A DNA stretch of 64,000 nt. Source: Chlorobiota bacterium (GTDB taxonomy: Bacteria; Bacteroidota; Ignavibacteria; OLB7). The stretch lies in the NCBI GenBank assembly GCA_016700335.1, contig CP065014.1, positions 1,401,001 to 1,465,000 of the forward strand, given 5' to 3'. This document shows, one piece after another, positions 1-8,993 of the stretch. How positions within the stretch are numbered: the first letter of the stretch is position 1; each line of letters begins with the position of its first letter. The notes under the pieces were generated by a model. It was not told the origin of the DNA. It made no database searches and worked only from the letters and a program-made list of their open reading frames with translations. The translations under genes were made by a program, and so were the position numbers.

Positions 1-1
1 A

Positions 2-1789
2 AAAAAACTAGTACAAGTTGGAAATGTAAAAGTAAATAATGAATTAATTTTAAATCCATTTAAAGAATTAACAGCAAAAAAAGATAAAGTTTTGTTGAAT
101 GATGTGGAAATTCATATTTATAAAAGATATTTCTATTATATTTTTAACAAACCAATTAATGTTGAATTAAATGAAAATGATGTTAAATTTTCTGAACAAT
201 TCGGTTTTACAAAAGGATGGGAATTTCTTTTTGGAAAGTTAAGAAAAAGTATGCAAGGGTTAGTCTTAATATCAAATGATCCTAGGTTCCATTCTATGAG
301 CCATTCTGTCAATGAAGAATTACAAATGACTTATAGAGTTAAAATCAATAAAATACTGACTGATAAAAAAATAAAAGACTTTAAAAAAGGAATAGAAATA
401 AGTGATAAAGTTAAATTTATTCCAACTTCTATTGTTATAGTAAATTCATCTAAAAAATCACAAAATTTTGATATTACCATCTCTTCAAATTTGTCATTCG
501 AGTCAATCTTTAAAGCATTTAAAACGTTAAAGTCTGAAGTAACATCAATCAGAAGAACCCAAATAGGATCAATAAACGAAAAAGATGTTCATCCAAATGA
601 ATGGAGAGAACTTACTAAAGAAGAATTCGAAGAATACAAACTTCATACTTTCATGAGAGGGGAATTACCTCCAGATCCAAAGCCAGACAGGAAATTAATT
701 GTTAAGGCAGTAATTAAACCATATGATTCATCTAAGAAAAAGTTTTCAGATGAAAGACCTAGAAGAAGCTATACAAGATATCAACACAATCCAAGTACAG
801 AAAATGGCACATATAGTCCAAGAAGAAGTTATGATAATACAGATCAGAGGGTAGGAAATTCAAATCAAAGAATCAGAAGTAGTCAAAATAGTGATTCTTC
901 ACATAGAGAATATGGTGGTTATAATCAAAGCAAATCAAATTCCGGAGGCTACCAACAAGGTAGATCCAATGCTGGTGGATTTCAACAAAGAAGTAGAACT
1001 AATCAAACAGATAGGTTTCAACCTAGGAATGATAGAAATCAATTTGGAAATCAACCCAGAAGTGAAAATCAGGATAGAGGCTATCAAAGAGATCAACAAC
1101 CTAGAAATAGTAGATTCAATGATCAACAAAGAAGTGAGAGAGGTGGTTACAATGATCAACAAAGAAGTGAGAGAGGTGGTTACAATGATCAACAAAGAAG
1201 TGAGAGAGGTGGTTACAATGATCAACAAAGAAGTGAGAGAGGTGGTTATCAATATAGAGATGAAAGAAGAAGTACAGGAGCTCAACAAGGAAGTTATAAA
1301 CCTAGGAATGTAGAAGGTGGCTACAGACCTAGAAATGATTCTCAAAATAGTGAAAATTTTAATAGTAAATATAGAGGAAGTAATTCTTCAAATTCAAACC
1401 GATATAACCATAGTAACAACAATAATAATTATGGAGATAGAGCAAATAACAACAGATATGAAAGTGATGGTGTAAATAGAATCGATAAAAATGACAACAG
1501 AAGTAATTTTGAAAGAAATTATAATAAGGATAATAATAGCTCTAATAGATATCCTCCACAAAACGAAAAGAATAGATATAAACCAAAAAACCAAGGATAT
1601 TCTAGAGGATATAATAGTAGTGGAATTTCAAAGGATAGAGGAAATACAAATTTTGGAAGTTCAACATATGGTAACCCTGGAGTAGGGGGCTATAATCAGT
1701 TTGGAAATAGAAATCAAGGATTAAAACATAGGAAAAGTTTTGATGAAGAAAATAATAAAACTGATTCTAACAAGCTTGAAAATGAGTAG
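2..1789 (+). CDS. RsuA/RluB-family pseudouridine synthase-like protein, likely catalytically inactive, with RG/QN-rich tail (5' partial)
   Basis: The frame is open to the left window edge. Codons before 92 encode the end of an S4-like RNA-binding domain (VGNVKVNNELILNPF), so the TTG at 92 is internal and the gene begins outside the window. Numbering from that TTG, FNKP (18-21) opens the RsuA/RluB catalytic fold. Where active members have GRLDxDSxGL, this protein has GKLRKSMQGL (48-57), so the catalytic Asp is Arg51. The later EGKNRQVRKM motif is also absent. From about residue 215 to the end the chain is low-complexity, rich in R, G, N, Q, S and Y, with RGG/RGGY motifs and four perfect 11-residue repeats. 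I infer an RNA-binding pseudo-enzyme with a disordered, RGG-type tail. The S4 and fold assignment is confident; loss of activity is inferred from the motif. Confidence 0.8.
   Translation, partial: KKLVQVGNVKVNNELILNPFKELTAKKDKVLLNDVEIHIYKRYFYYIFNKPINVELNENDVKFSEQFGFTKGWEFLFGKLRKSMQGLVLISNDPRFHSMSHSVNEELQMTYRVKINKILTDKKIKDFKKGIEISDKVKFIPTSIVIVNSSKKSQNFDITISSNLSFESIFKAFKTLKSEVTSIRRTQIGSINEKDVHPNEWRELTKEEFEEYKLHTFMRGELPPDPKPDRKLIVKAVIKPYDSSKKKFSDERPRRSYTRYQHNPSTENGTYSPRRSYDNTDQRVGNSNQRIRSSQNSDSSHREYGGYNQSKSNSGGYQQGRSNAGGFQQRSRTNQTDRFQPRNDRNQFGNQPRSENQDRGYQRDQQPRNSRFNDQQRSERGGYNDQQRSERGGYNDQQRSERGGYNDQQRSERGGYQYRDERRSTGAQQGSYKPRNVEGGYRPRNDSQNSENFNSKYRGSNSSNSNRYNHSNNNNNYGDRANNNRYESDGVNRIDKNDNRSNFERNYNKDNNSSNRYPPQNEKNRYKPKNQGYSRGYNSSGISKDRGNTNFGSSTYGNPGVGGYNQFGNRNQGLKHRKSFDEENNKTDSNKLENE
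1118..1249 (+). repeat. Four tandem in-frame 33-bp repeats
   Basis: Four directly adjacent copies of a 33-bp unit (1118-1150, 1151-1183, 1184-1216, 1217-1249) each encode NDQQRSERGGY in the tail of the first gene. Copies are identical except for the last base of copy four (tac to tat). Such near-perfect identity suggests recent expansion by slippage or recombination, and copy number may vary between strains. There are no spacers, so this is not CRISPR. Confidence 0.95.
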
Positions 1790-1843
1790 TAGTATGTTTT
1801 AAAAAACAAACAAATAATATGAATCTTTGAAAATTTTATAATT

Positions 1844-2539
1844 TTGAATATTAGATTAAGTCGGTATAGGAATTTGTTATTCTTATTTTTGTTTTTATTA
1901 ACTAGTTGTAGAATTCCTCGAATCCCAATTAAACAATCAGCAAAATTTATTGAAGAATTTAAAATTAATGATTGTTTAATAAAAAAATACACTGTTGCAA
2001 AATACACCAAAACAGATTCTTTAAATAAAATTTTGAAATATGAATATCTTCCTAAAGACATTTATATTGTATCAACCAAAAATGATTCTTCAAAGTATAT
2101 TTTAGTATGTGCTTGGCAAGAATATTTATGGAGATTGAGTGAAAAATTATCTAATGTAGATAAACCATACTATTCTCCAATATTGAATTTATTTAATACC
2201 TCATTAGATTCTATTAATATAGTTTGGATGTACCCAAACTTAGATGATCGTGACAAAGACTTAAGAAATTCTAATAAAAAAAGAAATAATTATTGGTCAA
2301 TAGATTTGTTTACATCTGGTAAGCCAATTATTGAAAAGTATAATACAACTCAAACTTCATATCCAGTAGAAAATATGTATAATCCTTTAGACAGATTTAC
2401 TGAATCAGGAACTTACATAAGATCAATGATTGACACAAATTTAATTAATAATAGTTTTAAAAATGTTCTAAATGATTTTACTATTTTGATTTCAAAAAAA
2501 TCAAATATTGAAAAGTCTAATTCTTCTCAAAACAAATAA
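1844..2539 (+). CDS. Hypothetical lipoprotein
   Basis: A 231-residue protein with a basic start, a hydrophobic stretch (LLFLFLFLL) and a lipobox-like TSC at about residues 20-22, so it is probably a lipidated envelope protein. The rest is polar and lysine/asparagine-rich with no motif I recognise. The start is TTG; the nearby ATG at 1819 runs into a stop after three codons. It lies 54 bp after the first gene and ends 16 bp before truA, so it may be co-transcribed with both. Function unknown. Confidence 0.7.
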   Translation: MNIRLSRYRNLLFLFLFLLTSCRIPRIPIKQSAKFIEEFKINDCLIKKYTVAKYTKTDSLNKILKYEYLPKDIYIVSTKNDSSKYILVCAWQEYLWRLSEKLSNVDKPYYSPILNLFNTSLDSINIVWMYPNLDDRDKDLRNSNKKRNNYWSIDLFTSGKPIIEKYNTTQTSYPVENMYNPLDRFTESGTYIRSMIDTNLINNSFKNVLNDFTILISKKSNIEKSNSSQNK

Positions 2540-2555
2540 AATTATTTTTTATTGT

Positions 2556-3317
2556 ATGTCAAATAGAGAATTGAGTAGAGTTGCATTTAAGATAATGTAT
2601 GATGGAACCAACTATTCAGGATGGCAGATACAAAATAATTCTAAGTCAATTCAAGGAATAATTCAAGAAGCCCTAGTTAAGTTAACATATAACATTGAAG
2701 TTAAATTAATTGGAGCGGGAAGAACAGATACTGGTGTTCATGCTGAAATGCAAGTTGCTCATGCAGATATTTATAAAAGATTTGATAATCATATACTTAA
2801 AGAAAAATTAAATTCATTATTACCAAATTCAATTTATATTTCTGATGTTGTTGATGTTTCTAATGATTTTCATTCTAGATTTTCAGCAATTAATAGAGGT
2901 TATAAATATAAAATATCTTTAATTAAAAATCCTTTTTTAAACCGATATAGATATTTTTTGTTCAAAGATTTCAACCCTGAAATTTTAAATTTGTGTGCAA
3001 ACAAAATAATTGGGAAAAAAGATTTTACATTTTTTTCCAAAAATAATCCTGACACATTAAATTCAATATGTGATGTTACTAAAAGTGATTGGGAAATTGG
3101 TAAGGATTATCTAGAATACAATATCGAGGCAAATAGATTTTTATACGGAATGGTAAGATTAATATTAGGTTTTCAAATTGATTGTGCAACAGGTAAAAGA
3201 GTTCATTCTGAATTTGACGAATTGATAAATAAAAAAGAAAGATCTAATCAAAGTATGATGATAAAACCAAACGGATTATTTTTAACTAAAATTGAGTATC
3301 AACATTTTTCATTCTAA
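2556..3317 (+). CDS. truA: tRNA pseudouridine(38-40) synthase TruA
   Basis: Isomerises uridines 38-40 of the tRNA anticodon arm to pseudouridine. The family motif GRTDTGVHA is present with catalytic Asp58, preceded by the N-terminal YDGTNYSGWQ motif. The ATG at 2556 is chosen because MSNRELSRVAFKIMYDG matches the usual N-terminus; the frame extends upstream to a possible start at 2508, but that would overlap the preceding lipoprotein gene and add 16 atypical residues. Length (253 aa) is normal. The next gene starts 5 bp downstream, suggesting an operon. Confidence 0.95.
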   Translation: MSNRELSRVAFKIMYDGTNYSGWQIQNNSKSIQGIIQEALVKLTYNIEVKLIGAGRTDTGVHAEMQVAHADIYKRFDNHILKEKLNSLLPNSIYISDVVDVSNDFHSRFSAINRGYKYKISLIKNPFLNRYRYFLFKDFNPEILNLCANKIIGKKDFTFFSKNNPDTLNSICDVTKSDWEIGKDYLEYNIEANRFLYGMVRLILGFQIDCATGKRVHSEFDELINKKERSNQSMMIKPNGLFLTKIEYQHFSF

Positions 3318-3322
3318 ATATT

Positions 3323-4150
3323 ATGACTAAAATTAACAAATTAAATTTTGTATCTGGAATACTGATTTTGTTTCTATCATTATTTTTAATTCAATGTGGA
3401 TTAAATGTTTTTCCTTTATCTCAAGACACTCAACTCGGTTCTGAAATGGACAAAGAAATAAGACGCAATCCTCAACAGTACCCAATCCTAAATAATAATT
3501 ATGTTCAAAATTATGTTCAAAATTTAGTGAATAAAATTTTAATTTCACCTAAGATAAAATATAAAAAGAACTTTCCTTATAAAGTAACGATTATTAATGA
3601 CGATAAAGTATTAAATGCTTTTTGTACACCTGGAGGATATATCTATGTCTATACTGGTATTTTAAAATACCTTGAAGATGAAGCCTCTTTAGCTGGTGTA
3701 GTAGGTCATGAGATTGCTCATGCTGAAAATAGACATGGCACTCAACACATGACTAATAGCTTAGGTTTAGAGGTTTTAGCATCTTTAGCTCTTGGAAATA
3801 ACCCATCAGAATTAACTAAAGTAGCTGCTAATGCTGGAGCACTGATTGCTATGTTGAAAAATAGTCGAGAAGATGAAACAGAGGCAGATAATTCATCATT
3901 TGAATATTTGAGGAGCAGTAATTATTGGCCTGGTGGAATAAAGAAATTTTTTGAGAAAATGTTAGCTGAAAAAGGTAATCGCTCTACAGGAGGAAAATTA
4001 GATGAATGGATGTCAACTCATCCCTTACCACAATCGAGAGTAGATAATGTAAATAATCTTTTAAGAAAAAATAATATTCCTTCTCCAGGTCCACAAAATT
4101 TGATGGCTACAGAGTATAGAGATATGTTAAAACAACTTAATAACAGATAG
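3323..4150 (+). CDS. M48-family zinc metalloprotease lipoprotein (BepA/LoiP-like)
   Basis: A lipobox (LIQC, Cys25) follows a hydrophobic signal, so the protein is probably anchored in the envelope. The zinc site HEIAH (129-133) is followed by the third-ligand motif ETEAD (Glu185), typical of M48 peptidases of the BepA/LoiP group, which take part in outer-membrane protein quality control. The length of 275 residues lacks the C-terminal TPR domain of full BepA, so LoiP-like is the closer description. It starts 5 bp after truA. The family is certain; the substrate is unknown. Confidence 0.9.
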   Translation: MTKINKLNFVSGILILFLSLFLIQCGLNVFPLSQDTQLGSEMDKEIRRNPQQYPILNNNYVQNYVQNLVNKILISPKIKYKKNFPYKVTIINDDKVLNAFCTPGGYIYVYTGILKYLEDEASLAGVVGHEIAHAENRHGTQHMTNSLGLEVLASLALGNNPSELTKVAANAGALIAMLKNSREDETEADNSSFEYLRSSNYWPGGIKKFFEKMLAEKGNRSTGGKLDEWMSTHPLPQSRVDNVNNLLRKNNIPSPGPQNLMATEYRDMLKQLNNR

Positions 4151-4209
4151 TTCTATTTTATAATTATCTTTTTTTCAATCATTCTTCTTTAGAATTAAAT
4201 CATATATAA

Positions 4210-5004
4210 ATGTTTTTAGATAAATATAAATCATCATTACACAATTCAAATAATAGCAAACTATGTATTGGATTAGATATTGATGTTACTACTTTACCTT
4301 CACTTTTCAAAGAAAGTATAAATCCAATTTTTGATTTCAATAAATTTATAATAGAAAACACTAAAGATTTATGTAATGCTTATAAATTAAATTTTGCATT
4401 TTATGAATCATGGGGAATAGAATGTTTTAATATTATTGAAAATACATTAAAATTGATTCCAGATGAAGTAATAAAGATAGCCGATGCCAAAAGAGGCGAT
4501 ATAGGTAATACTTCAAAACATTATGCAGAATCAGTTTTTAATAAATATAATTTTGATGCAATAACAGTTGCCCCTTATATGGGAATAGATTCCATAAAAC
4601 CATTTTTTGGATTTAAAGATAAATGTGTTTTTGTATTAGCTTTAACTTCAAACCCTGGTTCTGATGATTTTCAAAGACTAGTTTTTGGAAATGAAGCATT
4701 ATACAAAATAGTTATTAAAAAGTGCTTAAATGCCTTTGGAGATAATGGTGATCTAGGTTTTGTAATTGGTGCTACACACCCTGATGAGTTAGCTGAAGTT
4801 AGAGAATTAGTTGGAAATAATGTACCACTATTAATTCCTGGGGTTGGAGCTCAGGGTGGGAGTTCAACAGAAACCATAAAAGCAAATAATAATGGTGTTG
4901 CATTTATCAACGTATCAAGAGGAATAACAAAAATAGAAAATCAAACAGAAATTGAATCGCAGATTAGATTAAATACTATTGAATTTTCTAAAAACTTAAT
5001 TTAA
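4210..5004 (+). CDS. pyrF: Orotidine-5'-phosphate decarboxylase
   Basis: Last step of de novo UMP synthesis: OMP to UMP plus CO2. The active-site signature DAKRGDIGNT (Asp92, Lys94, Asp97) is intact, and GLDID near residue 21 and the phosphate-binding region LIPGVGAQGG near the C-terminus match the family. Length (264 aa) and the signature fit the subfamily usually called type 2. It starts with ATG 59 bp after the M48 gene. No other pyrimidine genes are nearby apart from dcd some 5 kb away. Confidence 0.94.
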   Translation: MFLDKYKSSLHNSNNSKLCIGLDIDVTTLPSLFKESINPIFDFNKFIIENTKDLCNAYKLNFAFYESWGIECFNIIENTLKLIPDEVIKIADAKRGDIGNTSKHYAESVFNKYNFDAITVAPYMGIDSIKPFFGFKDKCVFVLALTSNPGSDDFQRLVFGNEALYKIVIKKCLNAFGDNGDLGFVIGATHPDELAEVRELVGNNVPLLIPGVGAQGGSSTETIKANNNGVAFINVSRGITKIENQTEIESQIRLNTIEFSKNLI

Positions 5005-5066
5005 AACATTTTATTTTAATTTATAGTAAGTTAAAAGTTTATTGGAATTATAATTTAATTATTTAT

Positions 5067-7760
5067 ATGAAAACAATTTCTTTATTAATACTCTCTTTGT
5101 TGGTGATGATTTCAACATATTTTATGACTAAAGACTATTTAAGTTTGAACAATAGTTCTTTAATTAAATTTGATGTTGAAGCTGTAAATGAAGAACCAGG
5201 ATTGCGTGAATCTCAAGAATTTCTCAAACTAAGAGATCCAAATCTAAATGTTGTTCCAAATAATATTAGAAGTAAAGAATTAAATTTTGCTAAGAGATTA
5301 TCAAATTACAATTCATTAAGTAAAACTTCAAAAATTGGTTTATCCTGGAAAAACATTGGTCCATATAACCTAGGGGGAAGAACAAGGGCTTTAGGCTTAG
5401 ATATTAATGATAACAATATTATAATTGCTGGTTCAAGTAGTGGAGGTATTTTCAGAAGTATTGATAACGGTTCTAGTTGGAACAAAGTTTCAAAAACAGA
5501 TCAATTACCTAACACAACTTGTTTAATACAAGATTTAAGAAAAGGAAAGGGTAATATCTGGTTCTGTGGAACTGGTGAATATCGTTCACCAAGTATAAGG
5601 TTTGGAAATGTATTATTTAGTGGAGATGGAATTTATAAATCAATAGATAATGGTTTGTCTTGGAACTTACTTCCCTCAACATCAACTTCAAAACCTAACC
5701 TACAAGATAACAGTTTTGATTATATTTATAAAGTTGATTTAGATAATTCTAAAATTGACGAAGACATTGTTTATGCTGCAACTTACAAAGGCATTAGAAG
5801 AAGTTCTAACGGCGGTTTAACTTGGGTTAATTCTATTGGTAATGTTAATACTCAAAACTGTTACTCTGATGTTTGTGTTACACCAAGTGGTCAAGTTTAT
5901 GCAACAATGAGTTCATCGAGCGGTCTCGGTGGGATTTATCATTCTAGTGATGGAGTTAAATGGGAAAAAATTACTCCAGAAAATTTTTCAGATTCTACTC
6001 AAAGGTTAGTTGTTAGTTATCCTCCAAGTAATGAATCATTAATTTATGTTTTAGGTCAAACTCATGAATTCGGAAAAAAAATTGATGGATTTTATGGCTT
6101 TCCTGAATGGTCTGCTTTATTAAGATATAATGTGAATAATAAGAGTTGGATTAATTTATCTGATAATTTACCACCTGATGCTCGTAACGGATTCAATTCT
6201 CTAAATTCTTATGCAATGTATTTAAAATTTAACCCTAGAAATGAAAAGATAGCATTCTTGGGTAGTGCAAATTTACACGTATCATCCGATGCATTCGAGA
6301 CTACTAATTATAGATGGATTGGTGGGTATCCAAGTCAAGGAAATTGGGATGAAAATGGTGCTTTACATCCAGATCAACATACATTAGTTTTTTCAAACAG
6401 AGACACAAATGTTATCTATTGTGGGAATGATGGTGGTGTGAAAAAAGTTGATTATTCTGAAGTTAAAAATGAAGGTAACAATTGGGTTCAATTAAATAAT
6501 GGATATATAACTTCACAATTTTATTCTGTTTCAATTGATAAATCAGGATTAACAAATTCTGTTGTTGGTGGTGCTCAAGATAATGGTTCTTGGAGATCTA
6601 TCAAACAAATACCAAATGATAATTGGGAGAATGTTGGAAGTGGTGATGGTTGTTTTTGTTCAAATCCAGGAGGAGGTTCAGTTTATACTTCAAGTCAAAA
6701 TGGATCCATTTATAGAATTGATTCATCAGGTGGTTTTGATTATATAAATAAAGGAGGAGATGCTAATTATTTGTTTGTAAATCCATTTTTTATGCCTGAT
6801 AGTGATAATATGTATATTGCTGCTGGTTCCTTCATTAAGATTGTAAAAAATTTAAATTCTAATATTAGATATGATTACAACAATCCTTCACCTGGAATTA
6901 CTATGGAAGGTACAAGACTCAATGACAATATGCAAATTTCAGCATTAACAACTTCTGGTGATAATTTGTATTATGGAACTACAAATGGACACATATTTAA
7001 GACAAGTAACAAAAATGATTTAGAATTAAAATCATTTGAAATTACTGGTAATGAGTTTCCTAAAAATGCATATATAAATTGTATTGTATCAACAGAAAAA
7101 TATCCAGATTTAATTTTAGTAGTTTTTACAAATTATAATGTTAACAGTCTTTTTCTTTCAGAAGATGGTGGGAAGAATTGGAAAAATATCTCAAGTAATT
7201 TAGAAGAATCCCCAGATGGAAATGGCTCTGGTCCTTCATGTAAATGGGCATCTATTGTACCTCAACAAAGTAAATCCGAACCATTTCAAATTTTTGTTGG
7301 GACAAGTATTGGTTTGTTCTCTTCAAGTTATAATGAAAAAGGGAACTATATTTGGTCACAAGAAGGTATCAATAATATTGGTAATGTAATTGTAGATATG
7401 ATTGATATTAATTTTAAAAATGAAATAGCTATTGCAACATGGGGTAATGGAATTTATACAAGTAAGTTTATACCTTCTTCGATTATAGATAATACTACAA
7501 CTAATAATAACATTTCTACGTTTTATATTAAAGGAAATATTATTAAAAACAAATTATATTTATTTGTAAACAATATTAATAAAGTATCTATTGAAAAAAA
7601 TATTAATATTTATAATAATTTAGGTTTGAATTTTATTAAAAAAGAAATAATTATAAACCCCGGGAAAAATGATTTATCGATTGATGTTTCAAATTTACCA
7701 AATAGTAATTACTTTCTAGAAATTGATGGGAAAACTACAAAATTTATTATTCAGAAATAA
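5067..7760 (+). CDS. Secreted Asp-box (BNR/VPS10-like) beta-propeller protein with T9SS sorting domain
   Basis: An N-terminal hydrophobic segment (about residues 1-20) acts as signal. The body carries repeated Asp-box motifs of the SxDxGxxW type (SIDNGSSW, SIDNGLSW, SSDGVKW, SEDGGKNW), as in VPS10/sialidase-like propellers. The last 80 or so residues form a beta-rich domain (NIYNNLGLNFIKKE...LDVSNLP-like...NYFLEIDGKTTKFIIQK) consistent with a type-A T9SS C-terminal signal, though the usual N-terminal PNP motif of that domain is not obvious. Probably exported by T9SS and exposed or released; no sialidase catalytic set can be assigned. The DUF2851 gene follows after 9 bp. Confidence 0.82.
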   Translation: MKTISLLILSLLVMISTYFMTKDYLSLNNSSLIKFDVEAVNEEPGLRESQEFLKLRDPNLNVVPNNIRSKELNFAKRLSNYNSLSKTSKIGLSWKNIGPYNLGGRTRALGLDINDNNIIIAGSSSGGIFRSIDNGSSWNKVSKTDQLPNTTCLIQDLRKGKGNIWFCGTGEYRSPSIRFGNVLFSGDGIYKSIDNGLSWNLLPSTSTSKPNLQDNSFDYIYKVDLDNSKIDEDIVYAATYKGIRRSSNGGLTWVNSIGNVNTQNCYSDVCVTPSGQVYATMSSSSGLGGIYHSSDGVKWEKITPENFSDSTQRLVVSYPPSNESLIYVLGQTHEFGKKIDGFYGFPEWSALLRYNVNNKSWINLSDNLPPDARNGFNSLNSYAMYLKFNPRNEKIAFLGSANLHVSSDAFETTNYRWIGGYPSQGNWDENGALHPDQHTLVFSNRDTNVIYCGNDGGVKKVDYSEVKNEGNNWVQLNNGYITSQFYSVSIDKSGLTNSVVGGAQDNGSWRSIKQIPNDNWENVGSGDGCFCSNPGGGSVYTSSQNGSIYRIDSSGGFDYINKGGDANYLFVNPFFMPDSDNMYIAAGSFIKIVKNLNSNIRYDYNNPSPGITMEGTRLNDNMQISALTTSGDNLYYGTTNGHIFKTSNKNDLELKSFEITGNEFPKNAYINCIVSTEKYPDLILVVFTNYNVNSLFLSEDGGKNWKNISSNLEESPDGNGSGPSCKWASIVPQQSKSEPFQIFVGTSIGLFSSSYNEKGNYIWSQEGINNIGNVIVDMIDINFKNEIAIATWGNGIYTSKFIPSSIIDNTTTNNNISTFYIKGNIIKNKLYLFVNNINKVSIEKNINIYNNLGLNFIKKEIIINPGKNDLSIDVSNLPNSNYFLEIDGKTTKFIIQK

Positions 7761-7769
7761 ATCATTTAA

Positions 7770-8957
7770 ATGAATGAAAAAATTCAATATTATGATTGGA
7801 TAAATTTAGTTAAAATTGGTGACGAATTTATTTCAATAAAAAAAGAAAAAATTATTGTAATATCTAAAGGTGAAAGGAATTATAATGCAGGACCAGATTT
7901 TTCGGGTGGAATATTGTTAATAAATGGTGAACTTAAAATTGGTTCGATTGAATTTCATATTGATGAAAAAGATTGGTTTCTTCATTCCCACCATTTAGAT
8001 CAGGATTATGATAAAGTAATTCTACATGTAATCCATAACATAACATCTAAATTAGAGTTAAGTATCCCAACAATATATGACACTCAAATTAAACGATTAG
8101 ATTCATCTAATAATTCTAGTTCTAAAATTGTTATTAATAATGAAATTAAAACATTTGAGATTAACGAATTATCAGTTTTATCATGGGAAAGATTTTTAAA
8201 TAGAACTACCGATATTGTAAATTTAATTGGAGATTTAACTGTAAAAAATCATATTTATAATACTATTATTGTAAAATTGTTTGATGCTTTAGGTTTCTCT
8301 CAGAATAGAAGTCAAATGAAAGTATTAGCAGAATTAGTTATCAATGATTATCAATTACTAAAACAATATGAAATTTATGATTTGATTATATATCTAGTTA
8401 AAATCTCAGGTATTTCAATTGAAGATTTTTATAATAAAATCCCAAATTCACTTTATAAATCTATTTCCAACAGAATTCAGAATCAAGATAAAATTTTGAT
8501 TTATGATAATTGTGATTTTCCTAGATTAGATTGGAATTTTAATACTAGAAGTAGTAATTCTCCATATATAAGAATTATTGCAGCAGCTTTTACTTTAGAA
8601 AGAATTTATAATAAAAATTTCATCAAAAATATATTTGAAAATTTAATAAAATCTAAAAATGTTAATTCTCTATTAACTGATATTCAAATTGAACTTTTTG
8701 GTTTTACTTTTATTGGAAGTTCAAGAGCAAAAGATATAGTAATTAATACAATACTACCAACAGGGCTTGCTTCAGGAATTTTTCTCAACAATAAATCATT
8801 AATTGAAAGTTCTTGTATAGCATACAGAAATTCTTTTTCTTTAGAATCAAATTCAATTATTAGAAAAATTGAAAATAAATTTTTGAATGGAAGTCAATTA
8901 AAAGGTGCATTTTATCAACAAGGTGCTATTGAATATTACCAAAGATATTACAAATAA
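7770..8957 (+). CDS. DUF2851 family protein
   Basis: Recognised from the family core NAGPDFSGG, a conserved GSIEFHIDEKDW segment and the HHLDQDYDKVILHVIHN stretch in the N-terminal 100 residues. This family is common in Bacteroidota and its function is not established. Length (395 aa) fits a full member. No signal peptide, so it is presumably cytoplasmic. It follows the propeller gene by 9 bp and may share its transcript, though the family does not generally travel with T9SS cargo. Confidence 0.85.
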   Translation: MNEKIQYYDWINLVKIGDEFISIKKEKIIVISKGERNYNAGPDFSGGILLINGELKIGSIEFHIDEKDWFLHSHHLDQDYDKVILHVIHNITSKLELSIPTIYDTQIKRLDSSNNSSSKIVINNEIKTFEINELSVLSWERFLNRTTDIVNLIGDLTVKNHIYNTIIVKLFDALGFSQNRSQMKVLAELVINDYQLLKQYEIYDLIIYLVKISGISIEDFYNKIPNSLYKSISNRIQNQDKILIYDNCDFPRLDWNFNTRSSNSPYIRIIAAAFTLERIYNKNFIKNIFENLIKSKNVNSLLTDIQIELFGFTFIGSSRAKDIVINTILPTGLASGIFLNNKSLIESSCIAYRNSFSLESNSIIRKIENKFLNGSQLKGAFYQQGAIEYYQRYYK

Positions 8958-8993
8958 TAATTATTTAATTCAAACAACAATTATCAAAACATT

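Noticed and set aside
92..94. TTG at 92 as the real start of the first gene
   Set aside because: The frame is open to the left edge and encodes the end of an S4 domain, so the true start is outside the window.
1118..1249. CRISPR array
   Set aside because: Repeats are contiguous with no spacers and are in frame with the protein.
891..1345. Open frames in other frames with repeated motifs in the first gene's tail (891-1313 plus, 935-1345 minus)
   Set aside because: They are by-products of the in-frame tandem repeat array of the real gene.
2508..2555. Upstream start for truA at 2508
   Set aside because: It overlaps the preceding gene and adds residues not typical of TruA; ATG 2556 fits the family.
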